DNA of 54,313 bases from Promethearchaeota archaeon (GTDB taxonomy: Archaea; Asgardarchaeota; Lokiarchaeia; Sigyniarchaeales; SOKP01). The stretch is from assembly GCA_014730165.1 (NCBI GenBank), contig WJIS01000079.1, forward strand, positions 1-54,313, read 5' to 3'. The stretch's first letter is position 1, and every line of letters begins with the position of its first letter. A model generated the notes under the pieces. The model was not told the origin of the DNA. It worked only from the letters and a program-made list of their open reading frames with translations, and made no database searches. Below are positions 1-12,081 of this stretch, piece after piece. The position numbers and the translations under genes were made by a program.

Positions 1-675
1 AGCAGTATTGCTCATGATTTTAATAATTTATTAACTCTAATAAAGGGATATGCAGATATGGCACAGATGAATATCGAAAATGACCAGAAGACGAATAATT
101 ATCTTCAGGAGATTAGTAAATCAATCAAAGGAGCAGCGAAATTGATCCATAGATTATTGGATATGAGCAGAGAGAACAAATTATATAGAAAAGTCATTAA
201 TGTAAATAGAATTATAAAAAATCTATTAGAAATGCTTTCCTACTTCATCGCAGAGAATATAAGGGTTGAAACTAAACTTGAAGAAAAATTATGGAAAATT
301 AAAGCAAATCCAGAAAAAATCGAGCAAATTTTAATGAATTTAATCATAAACTCAAGAGATGCGATGCCAGAGGGAGGAAATTTAACAATTAACACAAAAA
401 ATATTCTAAGATCAGAAATATCAGATTCTAAGCAGTTAGATTGTCCATATGACCACTTGATTTGTATTTCGGTACAAGATCAGGGGACAGGTATCGAAAA
501 ATCTGAATTGGAAAAAATATTCAAACCTTTTTACACAACTAAAGAAGTGGGAAAGGGAACTGGACTCGGACTTTCAATAGTAAAAAACTTTATCTCCCAA
601 CATAAAGGGTGGATTGAAGTTGATAGTGAAATAAATAAAGGTTCAAATTTCAGAGTTTATCTTCCCTCAATCTAA
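1..675 (+). CDS. Sensor histidine kinase, C-terminal part (5' truncated by window edge)
   Basis: Frame is open from base 1 (SSIAHDFNNLLTLIKGYADM, H-box), then N-box NLIINSRDAMPEGG and G-boxes DQGTGI, GKGTGLGLSIV. Confidence 0.9.
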   Translation, partial: SSIAHDFNNLLTLIKGYADMAQMNIENDQKTNNYLQEISKSIKGAAKLIHRLLDMSRENKLYRKVINVNRIIKNLLEMLSYFIAENIRVETKLEEKLWKIKANPEKIEQILMNLIINSRDAMPEGGNLTINTKNILRSEISDSKQLDCPYDHLICISVQDQGTGIEKSELEKIFKPFYTTKEVGKGTGLGLSIVKNFISQHKGWIEVDSEINKGSNFRVYLPSI

Positions 676-798
676 TATGTATTTTATCCTTCTCCAATTT
701 TATATATATATTATTCTTCAGATACTTACCTTCCAAATGATAGTATTTTTTATCGAAAACTTACTAAATTAAATAATTAAACCAAATAATCTAAAGAG

Positions 799-1740
799 AT
801 GTCGTTGGAAAAGATAAAGGATGAGTTAAAAAAGCTCAAAAAGAAGAAAGATGTGACAATCTTAGCTCATTATTATCAGCCGCTTGAAATTCAGGAAATA
901 GCAGATTATCTTGGAGATTCATTAGGATTATCACGCATCGCGAAAGAAAAAGCAAATTCAGAATATATAATATTTGCTGGTGTTCTGTTTATGGCTGAAA
1001 CTGCTTCGATAATTAATCAAGATAAAAAAGTGTTAATCCCTTCCAGAGATGCGGGGTGCCCTTTATCAGATTTTCTAAATCCTCAACAGATTGAAGATTA
1101 TAGAGATATGTATCCTGAATTACCTATAATCACCTATGTAAATACCACAGCAGAAGTAAAGGCACATTCTGATATCTGTTGTACATCATCGAATTCAGTT
1201 AGAATTATTAATAAAATTGCTAAAAAAAAAAATGTTGATACGGTTATTTTTGGTCCAGACCAAAATTTAGCAAGTTATGTAGCTGAACGAACAGATATAA
1301 AAATAATTAAGATTCCAGAAAATGGTCATTGCCGAGTTCATTCACAATTGTCGGTAAAAGATATAAATAAAGTCCAAAAAGAATATCCAAAGGCTCAAAT
1401 CCTTGTCCATCCCGAATGTAAAAAAAAGGTTAGGGATAAAGCAGATTACATTGGCTCTACAAGTGGGATCTACAATTACGTAAAGAAAAGTAGAAAACAT
1501 ACGGAATTCATTATAGGTACAGAAAAAGGTCTTTTAGAGAGACTTGCTATGGATTTTCCCTCAAAAAAGTTTTATTTAGCTAGTAATAAGTTAATCTGTT
1601 ATAATATGAAAAAAAATAGCTTAGAAACTATCCGAGATATAATGAATGATATCGAGAATGAAAAATATAGAGTAATCGTTCCTAGAGAAATCGTGGAAAA
1701 AGCTATTAAACCTTTGAATAGAATGTTCGAATATTCTTGA
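799..1740 (+). CDS. nadA: Quinolinate synthase
   Basis: AHYYQPLEIQEIADYLGDSLGLSR, VLFMAETASIINQDKKVLIPS..AGCPLSDF, YVNTTAEVKAHSDICCTSSNS, HPEC, GSTSGI motifs. Confidence 0.95.
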   Translation: MSLEKIKDELKKLKKKKDVTILAHYYQPLEIQEIADYLGDSLGLSRIAKEKANSEYIIFAGVLFMAETASIINQDKKVLIPSRDAGCPLSDFLNPQQIEDYRDMYPELPIITYVNTTAEVKAHSDICCTSSNSVRIINKIAKKKNVDTVIFGPDQNLASYVAERTDIKIIKIPENGHCRVHSQLSVKDINKVQKEYPKAQILVHPECKKKVRDKADYIGSTSGIYNYVKKSRKHTEFIIGTEKGLLERLAMDFPSKKFYLASNKLICYNMKKNSLETIRDIMNDIENEKYRVIVPREIVEKAIKPLNRMFEYS

Positions 1741-1767
1741 ATGTCCGTAAGTTTAAATACTTTATAT

Positions 1768-3369
1768 CTAAAGATAATACGTAATCTTTCTCTGATTCTT
1801 ATTTTTTAACCATTTTAAGAAAGTTTTAGTTGGTCTACCTGACCAGATTATATTCGAATTATTGACTAGTTCAAATTTCTTAACATCATTATGGTTAAAA
1901 TTGAACTCTTCCATGATATCACTCAACTTTATGACCCAAGATACAAAATCTTTGTATAACTTCCCATCATAGTCTGATTTAGCATTTGATTTATGAGTTC
2001 TTTCATAAAATTCAATATCAGCAGTATTAAATCCTTGGAAATATCTGTAATTCTGGTTTTGCCATAAAAATTCAATTTTATCATCATTCACATCTCTTAT
2101 ATTACATTCCCACATTTTTACTTTTTCAAGAGAGGGAAATGTTCTTAGATTGTCGGGTATTTCAGTTAGATATTCATTTCCGGAAAGATCAATTGATTTT
2201 AATTTTTGGAGATCCTTAAGATCAGTTAAATCTTTAATTCTATTATTTCTCAGAAATAGGTGCTCAAGATTTTGATTCGCATTTAAACCCGTTAAGTTCT
2301 CAATAATATTATTATTTAATTTTAAACATATTAGTCCATCATAATTTTCTATTCCGCTTAAATTTTTTAGAAGATTATTGGATAAATCCAAGATCTCAAT
2401 TGAACTTTCCTTTCCTTCTAATCCCTCTATATTTTCAATATTTGAAATCTTTTGATTTATCAAGTGAATTTCGGTGTCTTGAGCGATTCCAATTATTTTC
2501 CCGTCATATTTTATAAAATCAAATGGATCCTCATCAAAATATTCAATATTTTGATTTAAGAACCGAATTAATGGGAAGTTTTTTCTCTCTTTATAGTGTT
2601 GATAAATTTCTCTCACGAGAGTTTCCTTATTTTGCTCTTTTATACTATTTTTGATTTTTTGGAAAATTATAGGAAAATGTTTAATGTGAAAATATCGGAG
2701 TATTTGATTAATAATACTGATTATAGCAGGTGTTTGAATCAACTCATCGGTATTTAACAAATCATTCAAACGTCTTACACTTTCATTTAGGATTGGTAAA
2801 TTAATCGTACTAAAAATCGACTCAAATTCATCGGTACTCAATACTTTTAAATATCGTTCCTGAATTAGAAAATTAATAACGCTGGAATGTCCGCTCGAGG
2901 CTCTAAGAGCAACCTCTTCCTTGAATACTTTTCTCGCTTGTGGATCTCCCACACGAACTAATTCCTTTAATAATGGAAATGCGATATTTCTATGTAAAAT
3001 TCTTGTGTCATATCCATTTTCAACCCACGCTTGAATATTTGAACAATGACCCCAAAATTCTACTTCTGGTTTAATTTTATTTCTGACACCAAAATCACGT
3101 TCCATAGATCGATCAAGGTATTCAGCGGCTTCGTCTATGGAATCAATCTCATCATAATCTCTAATATTATCAACGGGTATATTAAGGAGGAGGTACATAC
3201 ATTGTCTGAACATCTGATTTTTTACATAAATGTTTGTTCTTCCATTTTCTAGTTTTAAGGTTATGAATTTATTGATTTTTTTTTCTTTTTGTTGAGTATT
3301 TTTAGCAATCAGCAATAAAGCTATGCTAAAGCTTATGAGTGTTAAAAAAACAATTTTGACAAAGATCAT
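1768..3369 (-). CDS. Leucine-rich repeat protein with N-terminal hydrophobic segment
   Basis: N-terminal VFLTLISFSIALLLIA; repeats IEILDLSNNLLKNLSGI / LICLKLNNNIIENLTGL / LEHLFLRNNRIKDLTDL / LKSIDLSGNEYLTEIP. Confidence 0.75.
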   Translation of the reverse strand: MIFVKIVFLTLISFSIALLLIAKNTQQKEKKINKFITLKLENGRTNIYVKNQMFRQCMYLLLNIPVDNIRDYDEIDSIDEAAEYLDRSMERDFGVRNKIKPEVEFWGHCSNIQAWVENGYDTRILHRNIAFPLLKELVRVGDPQARKVFKEEVALRASSGHSSVINFLIQERYLKVLSTDEFESIFSTINLPILNESVRRLNDLLNTDELIQTPAIISIINQILRYFHIKHFPIIFQKIKNSIKEQNKETLVREIYQHYKERKNFPLIRFLNQNIEYFDEDPFDFIKYDGKIIGIAQDTEIHLINQKISNIENIEGLEGKESSIEILDLSNNLLKNLSGIENYDGLICLKLNNNIIENLTGLNANQNLEHLFLRNNRIKDLTDLKDLQKLKSIDLSGNEYLTEIPDNLRTFPSLEKVKMWECNIRDVNDDKIEFLWQNQNYRYFQGFNTADIEFYERTHKSNAKSDYDGKLYKDFVSWVIKLSDIMEEFNFNHNDVKKFELVNNSNIIWSGRPTKTFLKWLKNKNQRKITYYL

Positions 3370-3515
3370 TGAAGATAACTGGATTGAAGGTGATTGAATT
3401 TTTTATAGAATCATAAGTTAATTCCAACAATTTTATTAGATCTAACTATTTAAAATTCTAATTTTTTAAAATTTCTGGATTATATATCAGTAGAAATATT
3501 ATAGATATCAAGATT

Positions 3516-4814
3516 TTAGTTTATTAACGTATGGCAAATAGGACATTCTTTCCAATCCTTAGAAACTTTTGCCTCACATTTAGGATTTGAACAAATAACT
3601 AATTCCTCCTTTTTAAGCATTTCCTGCTTATACCTTATACTTGCATTATTAGCTTCGTCTATACTTTTTAAAAAAATGTCATTATCTAATGAATTTTTAC
3701 AACGAGCACAAGATTTAGAAAAATCTTGACTAAGTATGGTTTTTCCGCATTTTGGGCAAAATCCTTTTACTTTATCAAGTATCTCATCTACTTCTCGATC
3801 CTTTGTATCTGCAATTGACACAATATTTAAATCTTCATACTGTTCAGAACCTTGGATAATATTTATTAAAGAATTTGTTCCCTCTTTGGATTTTGACAAT
3901 TTCTCAGACTGAACAACTAAATCCATTAAAAATGTTTTTGATATTCCCATATCAATTGCTAGTTTAATAATAAGTTTTTCAATTAACATCTCAAAAGGTT
4001 CCCGAATTCTCTCCCATATTAAATCCATATTTATTAATTTCTTAGCTATTTTCTCAGCCATCTTATCTAAATCATAGATTTGTCTGTATCCTTTTAGATT
4101 TATATGTATGATTTCTTCGATAAGATGATCACCTATCAACCTAAATGTGCTTGTGCCCAGGAGGTCTTCTGAATGGAAAAAGAATACATCATTTTCTCGA
4201 TTAAACATGTAGAATCCCAAATGACTGGACATTATTTTATCCACATAAAAATCGATTCTTAATTTTTTAACCTTATAATGTTTACAAAATTCATTAATTT
4301 CAAATTTATATTCACGCGTAAGCACAGAATTCAGAAAAATATAAAAAAGAGCTAAAAATAATTCACGATTCTGGTTAATCTCAAAGAATTTATCTCCAAT
4401 TTTGGATATCATCCGAAGAATTTGAAATAATATTGACTCTTCAATACCTATTTGTTGATAAAAACTAATTAATTCCGTAGACTTTAGTATAACATCGTTA
4501 ATTTCGTTTATATAGAATATTTCTTTTTCCCTATTATCATAATCTTCATTTAAACCTTCTATTCCCTTTTCTGTGATAAAATAATGCGGTGCACCTTGAA
4601 AGATGCGTTTTTCTATATTATTTTTTTGGAGATGTAATTTTATATATTTTGAAAGAGTGGAACGACTCATATCAGATTTTTCTTGTAAGTTAGAGAATCT
4701 ATGCGGTCCTAAGTTCCTCAAGACAAACAGGATTCGCTTATCATATTCATCCATATCTGAGGCTATTTGGATGACTTTCTTTTCAGTTGTATTACTGATA
4801 TTTGATTGTTCCAT
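3516..4814 (-). CDS. Winged-helix DNA-binding protein with C-terminal zinc ribbons
   Basis: N-terminal HTH (LRNLGPHRFSNLQEKSDMSRSTLSKYIK); C-terminal CPKCGK..CARC and CSNPKCEAKV..CPIC. Confidence 0.7.
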   Translation of the reverse strand: MEQSNISNTTEKKVIQIASDMDEYDKRILFVLRNLGPHRFSNLQEKSDMSRSTLSKYIKLHLQKNNIEKRIFQGAPHYFITEKGIEGLNEDYDNREKEIFYINEINDVILKSTELISFYQQIGIEESILFQILRMISKIGDKFFEINQNRELFLALFYIFLNSVLTREYKFEINEFCKHYKVKKLRIDFYVDKIMSSHLGFYMFNRENDVFFFHSEDLLGTSTFRLIGDHLIEEIIHINLKGYRQIYDLDKMAEKIAKKLINMDLIWERIREPFEMLIEKLIIKLAIDMGISKTFLMDLVVQSEKLSKSKEGTNSLINIIQGSEQYEDLNIVSIADTKDREVDEILDKVKGFCPKCGKTILSQDFSKSCARCKNSLDNDIFLKSIDEANNASIRYKQEMLKKEELVICSNPKCEAKVSKDWKECPICHTLIN

Positions 4815-5062
4815 ATATGATATATCTGAAACTTCATACTTAAACTTAGACTATAATTTTAAAAATTATTGAGGATTTCGAACTATTATATTGATGGCGA
4901 ACTTGATATAAGAAAAATCAAAATAATCAATTTCAGCATTAAATGATGAGATCTTTATTTTTTTAAGAAATAAATTTATAAATCTGTAAGAAATATGATT
5001 TATCGTTTCAGTTCTCAAAATTGGGATGAAATATCTTAATATAATTAAGCATTTAAACATGT

Positions 5063-5251
5063 GTGATGAATTTGTCTATTGAAAATCCGAATGTTATGAA
5101 CAGATTAAAAAAGATTGAGAATAAATTAGAAAATCTCGAGAAAAGAATCGCAAATATTGAAGATTTAGTAGGAAAAAACCCAAAACCGAGAAGACCAGGA
5201 CCTCCCCACCCTGGAAGGGGACCTGAACCTCCGGAGCCATTTAGGTTTTAG
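5063..5251 (+). CDS. Small coiled-coil protein with Pro/Gly-rich tail
   Basis: 62 aa; LKKIENKLENLEKRIANIEDLVG heptads then PKPRRPGPPHPGRGPEPPEPF. Confidence 0.5.
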   Translation: MMNLSIENPNVMNRLKKIENKLENLEKRIANIEDLVGKNPKPRRPGPPHPGRGPEPPEPFRF

Positions 5252-5332
5252 ATCTTCTATACCAACCAATAAGATTTATTTTTTTAGCGATCTTTTAAAA
5301 TATTTATTTTCAAATATAATAAACCAATTTGA

Positions 5333-7378
<2,046 letters not shown>

Positions 7379-7385
7379 TTCTTTA

Positions 7386-7395
7386 TTTTTTTTTT
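7386..7395 (+). terminator. Poly-T tract just downstream of ligA, likely archaeal terminator
   Basis: Run of ten T directly after the ligA stop codon. Confidence 0.4.
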
Positions 7396-7537
7396 ATAAA
7401 TGTTGATAACTTTCTATTTAGTTTATTTTTTTTATACATATTTTATCGAACTGGAGTATGTAATGATCGACAAGAGTATATTAATATTAAAGATTCCTCT
7501 ATAAACTCAAGTATATACAATTTAATGGTGGAAAATT

Positions 7538-7789
7538 ATTACACAATATAGATTTCGTTTAACTGGAGTTCCTCCAGATCAGGCTATAAAACAAATAGAA
7601 GTGGACCCAAATCAATCAATCGCTGAAATAAAGAAAACAGTTCAACGTGAATATAAACTTAACCCGATCCTGGCTATCCAATTCATTTTTAAAGGAAAGG
7701 TTCTCCCTGATGATTTAAAGTTCTCAAAAGTGGGTATCCATCCCAAAAAAGACGTTATTACCGTTATGGCAACACAAGCAGGCGGATAA
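7538..7789 (+). CDS. Ubiquitin-like beta-grasp protein ending in Gly-Gly (start codon probably AUU; ORF track starts at GTG 7601)
   Basis: In-frame translation (I)TQYRFRLTGVPPDQAIKQIEVDPNQSIAEIKKTVQREYKL..IQFIFKGKVLPDDLKFSKVGIHPKKDVITVMATQAGG*; alignable by eye to ubiquitin across the full length. Confidence 0.85.
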   Translation: MTQYRFRLTGVPPDQAIKQIEVDPNQSIAEIKKTVQREYKLNPILAIQFIFKGKVLPDDLKFSKVGIHPKKDVITVMATQAGG

Positions 7790-7962
7790 GTAATAGTAAC
7801 CTTTCTATTTCATTTTATTTTTATTTTTCTTTTCTTCAAAAAGGTTTATTCTAATCCTAAAAAAATTAAAAATTTCTATGCAAAATATTTTGAAATCAAG
7901 AAACTTAATGGTAATATGATTCACTTTTAATAATCATAAAGAAAAAACATTTAAAATAAATT

Positions 7963-8667
7963 TTAATTCTCGTTGAAGGTCTTATCCTTTAAATCCTCAT
8001 CCTGTTTCAATTTGGGTTTTTCAACGATTTCAAATAAATCATTGGGAGTATATTCAGGACGAAAGGATTTAAATTCAATATCTTCAGAAATCTCAATAAA
8101 TTCATCCTTCTCGGTAAGATCAGATTGCTCTGTTTGATCTTCAGCTGTACTAGTTAATATCTTTCCTGTTCTAAGTAAATCTTCTTGAAATTCTTTAAAT
8201 CCCTCACCAGTTTTAGCAGATAATTCAAAATATGTCATACCCTTAGATTTAGCATATTCGATTCCTTCATCTTTTCTAATTGCTCGATTTTTAATATCAA
8301 CTTTATTCGCGAGAAGATAAAACTTTGAAACCCTCTCTGTATTGACCATAGAAAACCAAGAGTCAATGTTCATATAACTTGGGAACCATTCTACCGAATA
8401 TACAAGGATTATGATATCTGCATCGGCAAAAAAGGTATCTTGGAAACTTCGAAATTGTTCTTGTCCCGCAAGATCCCAAATTACTGCTTTCCCATCTTTT
8501 TCTGTAATTTCAAACGAATGGAATTCAATCGCAGTAGTCATCTGAAGTTTTTCTTCAGAATTAAGAGATCCATTCAACCTCTTTGATATGGTTGTCTTTC
8601 CTGTAGCTCCATCTCCGGCTATAACTATTTTAAATACTTTTTTATCTGATAATTGTTTTACCATCAT
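7963..8667 (-). CDS. Ras/Rab-like small GTPase
   Basis: G1 GDGATGKTT, G3 WDLAGQEQF, G4 NKVD, G5 SAK; about 170 aa GTPase core plus acidic tail without C-terminal Cys. Confidence 0.92.
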   Translation of the reverse strand: MMVKQLSDKKVFKIVIAGDGATGKTTISKRLNGSLNSEEKLQMTTAIEFHSFEITEKDGKAVIWDLAGQEQFRSFQDTFFADADIIILVYSVEWFPSYMNIDSWFSMVNTERVSKFYLLANKVDIKNRAIRKDEGIEYAKSKGMTYFELSAKTGEGFKEFQEDLLRTGKILTSTAEDQTEQSDLTEKDEFIEISEDIEFKSFRPEYTPNDLFEIVEKPKLKQDEDLKDKTFNEN

Positions 8668-8732
8668 TTAAACCATCCCTAATTTTATATTATATATATT
8701 TTTGTACTATTTACTTTAAGAACGCCAAACTC

Positions 8733-9053
8733 CTACTTATATCCCCCTAAACTCTTATTGCAGCTAAGTGCTACAAGATTTGGATTATATAGTATATAAG
8801 GAGTGATATAAACTCTCTTTCCATCTAAAACCGTACAATGTCTACATTGCATATCCTTATCTATATAAGCAATCATAGTGTGTACTGCTTTTTTGTCATT
8901 TTTAGAGGAATAATGCATTAATACTATTGGAAAAGGAAAACGCTCAACACTATCAACAACATCTTCTGAAACAACGATTTTAAAGACTCTATTGCATTCT
9001 GAACAAGGTACCATAGTTTCGAATTTAGCGTCCTTTTTAATCTCTGTTATCAT
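8733..9053 (-). CDS. Small protein with two CxxC pairs (zinc-ribbon-like), upstream of the small GTPase
   Basis: MVPCSECNRVFK ... MQCRHCTVL; same strand, 65 bp upstream of the GTPase start. Confidence 0.6.
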   Translation of the reverse strand: MITEIKKDAKFETMVPCSECNRVFKIVVSEDVVDSVERFPFPIVLMHYSSKNDKKAVHTMIAYIDKDMQCRHCTVLDGKRVYITPYILYNPNLVALSCNKSLGGYK

Positions 9054-9225
9054 ATGCTGTAATTGATATACACTGAATTCTTTTGAATCTTCTCTCTAAA
9101 GAGTAAATAGGGATATATAGAAAATTTATGACTATTTATTCTGATCCATGGAAATTGGAAAAATAAGTAATTATAAATAAGATTTTTAATATAAAAATAA
9201 AGTGAGTATTTATTAAATTCTTCTA

Positions 9226-10638
9226 TTAAGCTTGTCCTTTCCACGAGTATTTTTCTGACTTTTTTTCATGAATTTCAGCAATTTTTTTACGTAAATCTCC
9301 CAGTTCCTTACCATGTAAGGGGAAGTAATATAGACTAATGACTCCTAATAATATAAAGATCGATTGTACAATTAAAAGAAGAAATTTTATCCCTACTATT
9401 GCTATAAAATCCTGTGAAGGTGCGTTTCTGATGAATCCAAATAACAACAATATTGAAGTCCCAAATATTGGACCAATGCTCTCACCGATTTTGAGGAAAA
9501 AAGCGTTAGTTCCAAGAATTAATCCCTCTCTACGTTTATTATTCTGAACTTCATCTGAATCAGTAACCAGAGAAAGAACGGGATAATCAAATAGTACATA
9601 TCCTTGCGCAATGAAATTCATAATTAGAAATAACCAAATCAATATCTCCAGTTCTCGGGGTAGAATCACAAAAAAACCGATTATATTAAAAATAATTTGA
9701 AGTATTCCTCCATATATCATCAAGGTTCTCATTTCATATTTTTCAGAAAGTCTTTTATAAATCAGATAACCAATTAAAGCAACCACAGTAGAAAGAAGAT
9801 AATATAACAGCGAAGCTAATATGTAATCCACTCCGAAAATATAGAAATAAGCAAAGACAAAACTTAATCCAAGAGACATGTTAATATGATAGAACACCCG
9901 AAATGAAGTTACTGAAAGAAATGATCGATTAGATATCACTTCCTTAATTGCTGTAATAAGGCCTAGATCGACTTGATCTTCATATAATTCAGGCCTTTCT
10001 TCCAATTTAGATCCAGCATAGAAATAGCAGATCGCAGATATTAGAGCACATATACCCGCATATATCTGAAATGTTAAAAGTCCCATCTCATAAATTAAAA
10101 AGGATAATAAAACGGGTAATGCACCAATTATAAGAAATAATTGATTATTCAATGCCATCTGATTTCTTTCTTTTGTACTTTCCGTTAATTCTGGCATCAA
10201 AGCCATCCAAACTAACCATACAAGCGATAGCAACATATCGAATGCACAGATGCTAACAACAAAATGGATAAATATAATAATTTGATTATTATAACTCCAC
10301 GGAAACCACATAGAAAAAAAGAGGAATGCCCATAGTAAGCCTCCCCATTTAATATATACCAATCTGCGACTTCCCCATTTTTTAAAATCTGTTTTATCGC
10401 TAATACGTCCACCATAGAAATCATTAACGGAGTTAACGATTGCATAAATCACTTGTCCTAATGTAAAAAGAATTTGCTGTAAGCCCAAATCATCCCAGAA
10501 GAAATTCACGTATGTAAGGCTAAAAATCCCACTCAAAATAATATTCGGGAAATTAACTAATGAATATATGGTCCGTTCGCGGCGTGTAAGCTTAAATTGA
10601 TCTTCCATATCAAGAGTTTTAGTATCAACTTTTTCCAT
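9226..10638 (-). CDS. MFS transporter (GPH/MFS_2-like)
   Basis: 470 aa, about 12 hydrophobic segments; NDFYGGRISDKTDFKKWGSRRLVYIKWGG loop motif. Confidence 0.8.
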   Translation of the reverse strand: MEKVDTKTLDMEDQFKLTRRERTIYSLVNFPNIILSGIFSLTYVNFFWDDLGLQQILFTLGQVIYAIVNSVNDFYGGRISDKTDFKKWGSRRLVYIKWGGLLWAFLFFSMWFPWSYNNQIIIFIHFVVSICAFDMLLSLVWLVWMALMPELTESTKERNQMALNNQLFLIIGALPVLLSFLIYEMGLLTFQIYAGICALISAICYFYAGSKLEERPELYEDQVDLGLITAIKEVISNRSFLSVTSFRVFYHINMSLGLSFVFAYFYIFGVDYILASLLYYLLSTVVALIGYLIYKRLSEKYEMRTLMIYGGILQIIFNIIGFFVILPRELEILIWLFLIMNFIAQGYVLFDYPVLSLVTDSDEVQNNKRREGLILGTNAFFLKIGESIGPIFGTSILLLFGFIRNAPSQDFIAIVGIKFLLLIVQSIFILLGVISLYYFPLHGKELGDLRKKIAEIHEKKSEKYSWKGQA

Positions 10639-10766
10639 TTTAAAACAACCTATTATGTGTAATGATAATTGTAAGATACATTCTAATTTTAATTTCTCAG
10701 TTTCCTTAATTCTTATAGAGTTATTTTTATTAGAACTTTTTAATTAATTGTCAAATTTATATTTGA

Positions 10767-12053
10767 GTGATGATTTCAAAAGATTCAAAAATATTTTTGT
10801 TTATACTATTCCTTTATACTTTGATGAGTAAAAGCGAAAAAACTAAAATTGCTATTCAAAAAATTCAACACGATGATATCCATACAGCTGTTTTTAAGGC
10901 ATTAGAATTGATTCACGCAAAAAATCTTTTTAAAAAACCCAATCTAAGTGTATTATTGAAACCAAACATACTAATGAGTAAAGAACCAGAAGGAGCAGTA
11001 GTAACCCATCCGGAAATCGTACGAACAGTTATACAATGGGTTAAACAATTCGAACCTAAAAAGATCATCATTGCCGAATCAAGCGGGACGACTAATAGAG
11101 GTGCTACTGAAAGAGCTTTTATTGGAAGCGGAATTAAATCTGTTGCCGAGGATGAAGAAGTAGAGTGGATCCCATTTGATCAGACTAACAGAAAAATCTA
11201 TCAAGTTAAAGATCCTCTTATCTTGGATAAAATAGCATCATCTCAATTAATAGAGGAAGTGGATATCATCATTAATATTCCTAAATTAAAAACTCATAGT
11301 CAATGTATCTTAACCTGTTCAATTAAAAACATGTTTGGAACTTTAATTCTGGGAAATAAACCAAAAACACATGCGAAATTCCCAAAATACGAAGATTTTT
11401 CCGCTGCGTTAGCAGATATCTATTCAATTTCCAAACCTCAATTGACCGTGGTTGATGGTTACTTGTGTCAGGAAGGAAATGGACCAACGAGAGGAGATGT
11501 CGTAAAAATGGACCTCATTCTTACAGGATATGATCCTGTGGCATTGGACACAGTCGCTTGCGAGATTATTGGCTTTAATCCCGAAGAGGTCTTATATATT
11601 AATAAAGCTGCTGAAAAAGGATTGGGTACCAAAAATTTGGATAAAATAGAGATTCTGGGAGAGAATATTAAAGATGTATATAGAAAATTTGAAAGACCAA
11701 AAATTAAACCTATATCTGTTCCATTACCAAGATGGCTGGCAGATTACGTTGGTGATGTTATCTTTCGAGCATCCATTAAATTCAATCCTTCAAAATGTAA
11801 GCTTTGCTCTACATGTTGGGAGAATTGTCCCGTAAATGCTATATCTCCTCCAGAAATACTGCGAAAGGGGAATATTCCCATTTGGGATAAAAACAAATGT
11901 ATATTTTGTTACTGCTGCGCAGAGTTATGTCCCCATGAAGCTGTAGACTTTAGAATAAATTATATTAGGAACTTTTTTACTTCGAAATTGGGAATAATCT
12001 TCTCAGCCTTCATTATTACAATTGTGGTTATTTTAATTTTAATACTCCTATGA
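10767..12053 (+). CDS. DUF362 family protein with C-terminal 2x[4Fe-4S] ferredoxin domain and terminal TM helix (translation may start at ATG 10824)
   Basis: VLLKPNILMSKEPEGAVVTHPEIV, SCSIKNMFG; CKLCSTCWENCPVNA and CIFCYCCAELCPHEA; hydrophobic C-terminus. Confidence 0.85.
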   Translation: MMISKDSKIFLFILFLYTLMSKSEKTKIAIQKIQHDDIHTAVFKALELIHAKNLFKKPNLSVLLKPNILMSKEPEGAVVTHPEIVRTVIQWVKQFEPKKIIIAESSGTTNRGATERAFIGSGIKSVAEDEEVEWIPFDQTNRKIYQVKDPLILDKIASSQLIEEVDIIINIPKLKTHSQCILTCSIKNMFGTLILGNKPKTHAKFPKYEDFSAALADIYSISKPQLTVVDGYLCQEGNGPTRGDVVKMDLILTGYDPVALDTVACEIIGFNPEEVLYINKAAEKGLGTKNLDKIEILGENIKDVYRKFERPKIKPISVPLPRWLADYVGDVIFRASIKFNPSKCKLCSTCWENCPVNAISPPEILRKGNIPIWDKNKCIFCYCCAELCPHEAVDFRINYIRNFFTSKLGIIFSAFIITIVVILILILL

Positions 12054-12081
12054 ATTAAAATATTCATTAGCTTATTTGAGT

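Noticed and set aside
3046-3252. Plus-strand 68-aa ORF
   Set aside because: Antisense to the LRR gene, no recognizable motif; likely a shadow ORF
4603-4872. Plus-strand 89-aa ORF
   Set aside because: Antisense to the wHTH/zinc-ribbon gene; composition typical of a shadow frame
4866-5060. Minus-strand 64-aa ORF
   Set aside because: In the promoter gap between divergent genes, AT-driven Ile/Phe-rich composition, no motif
9050-9244. Minus-strand 64-aa ORF between the MFS gene and the CxxC protein
   Set aside because: Tyr/Phe/Ile-rich translation of AT-rich spacer, no plausible domain
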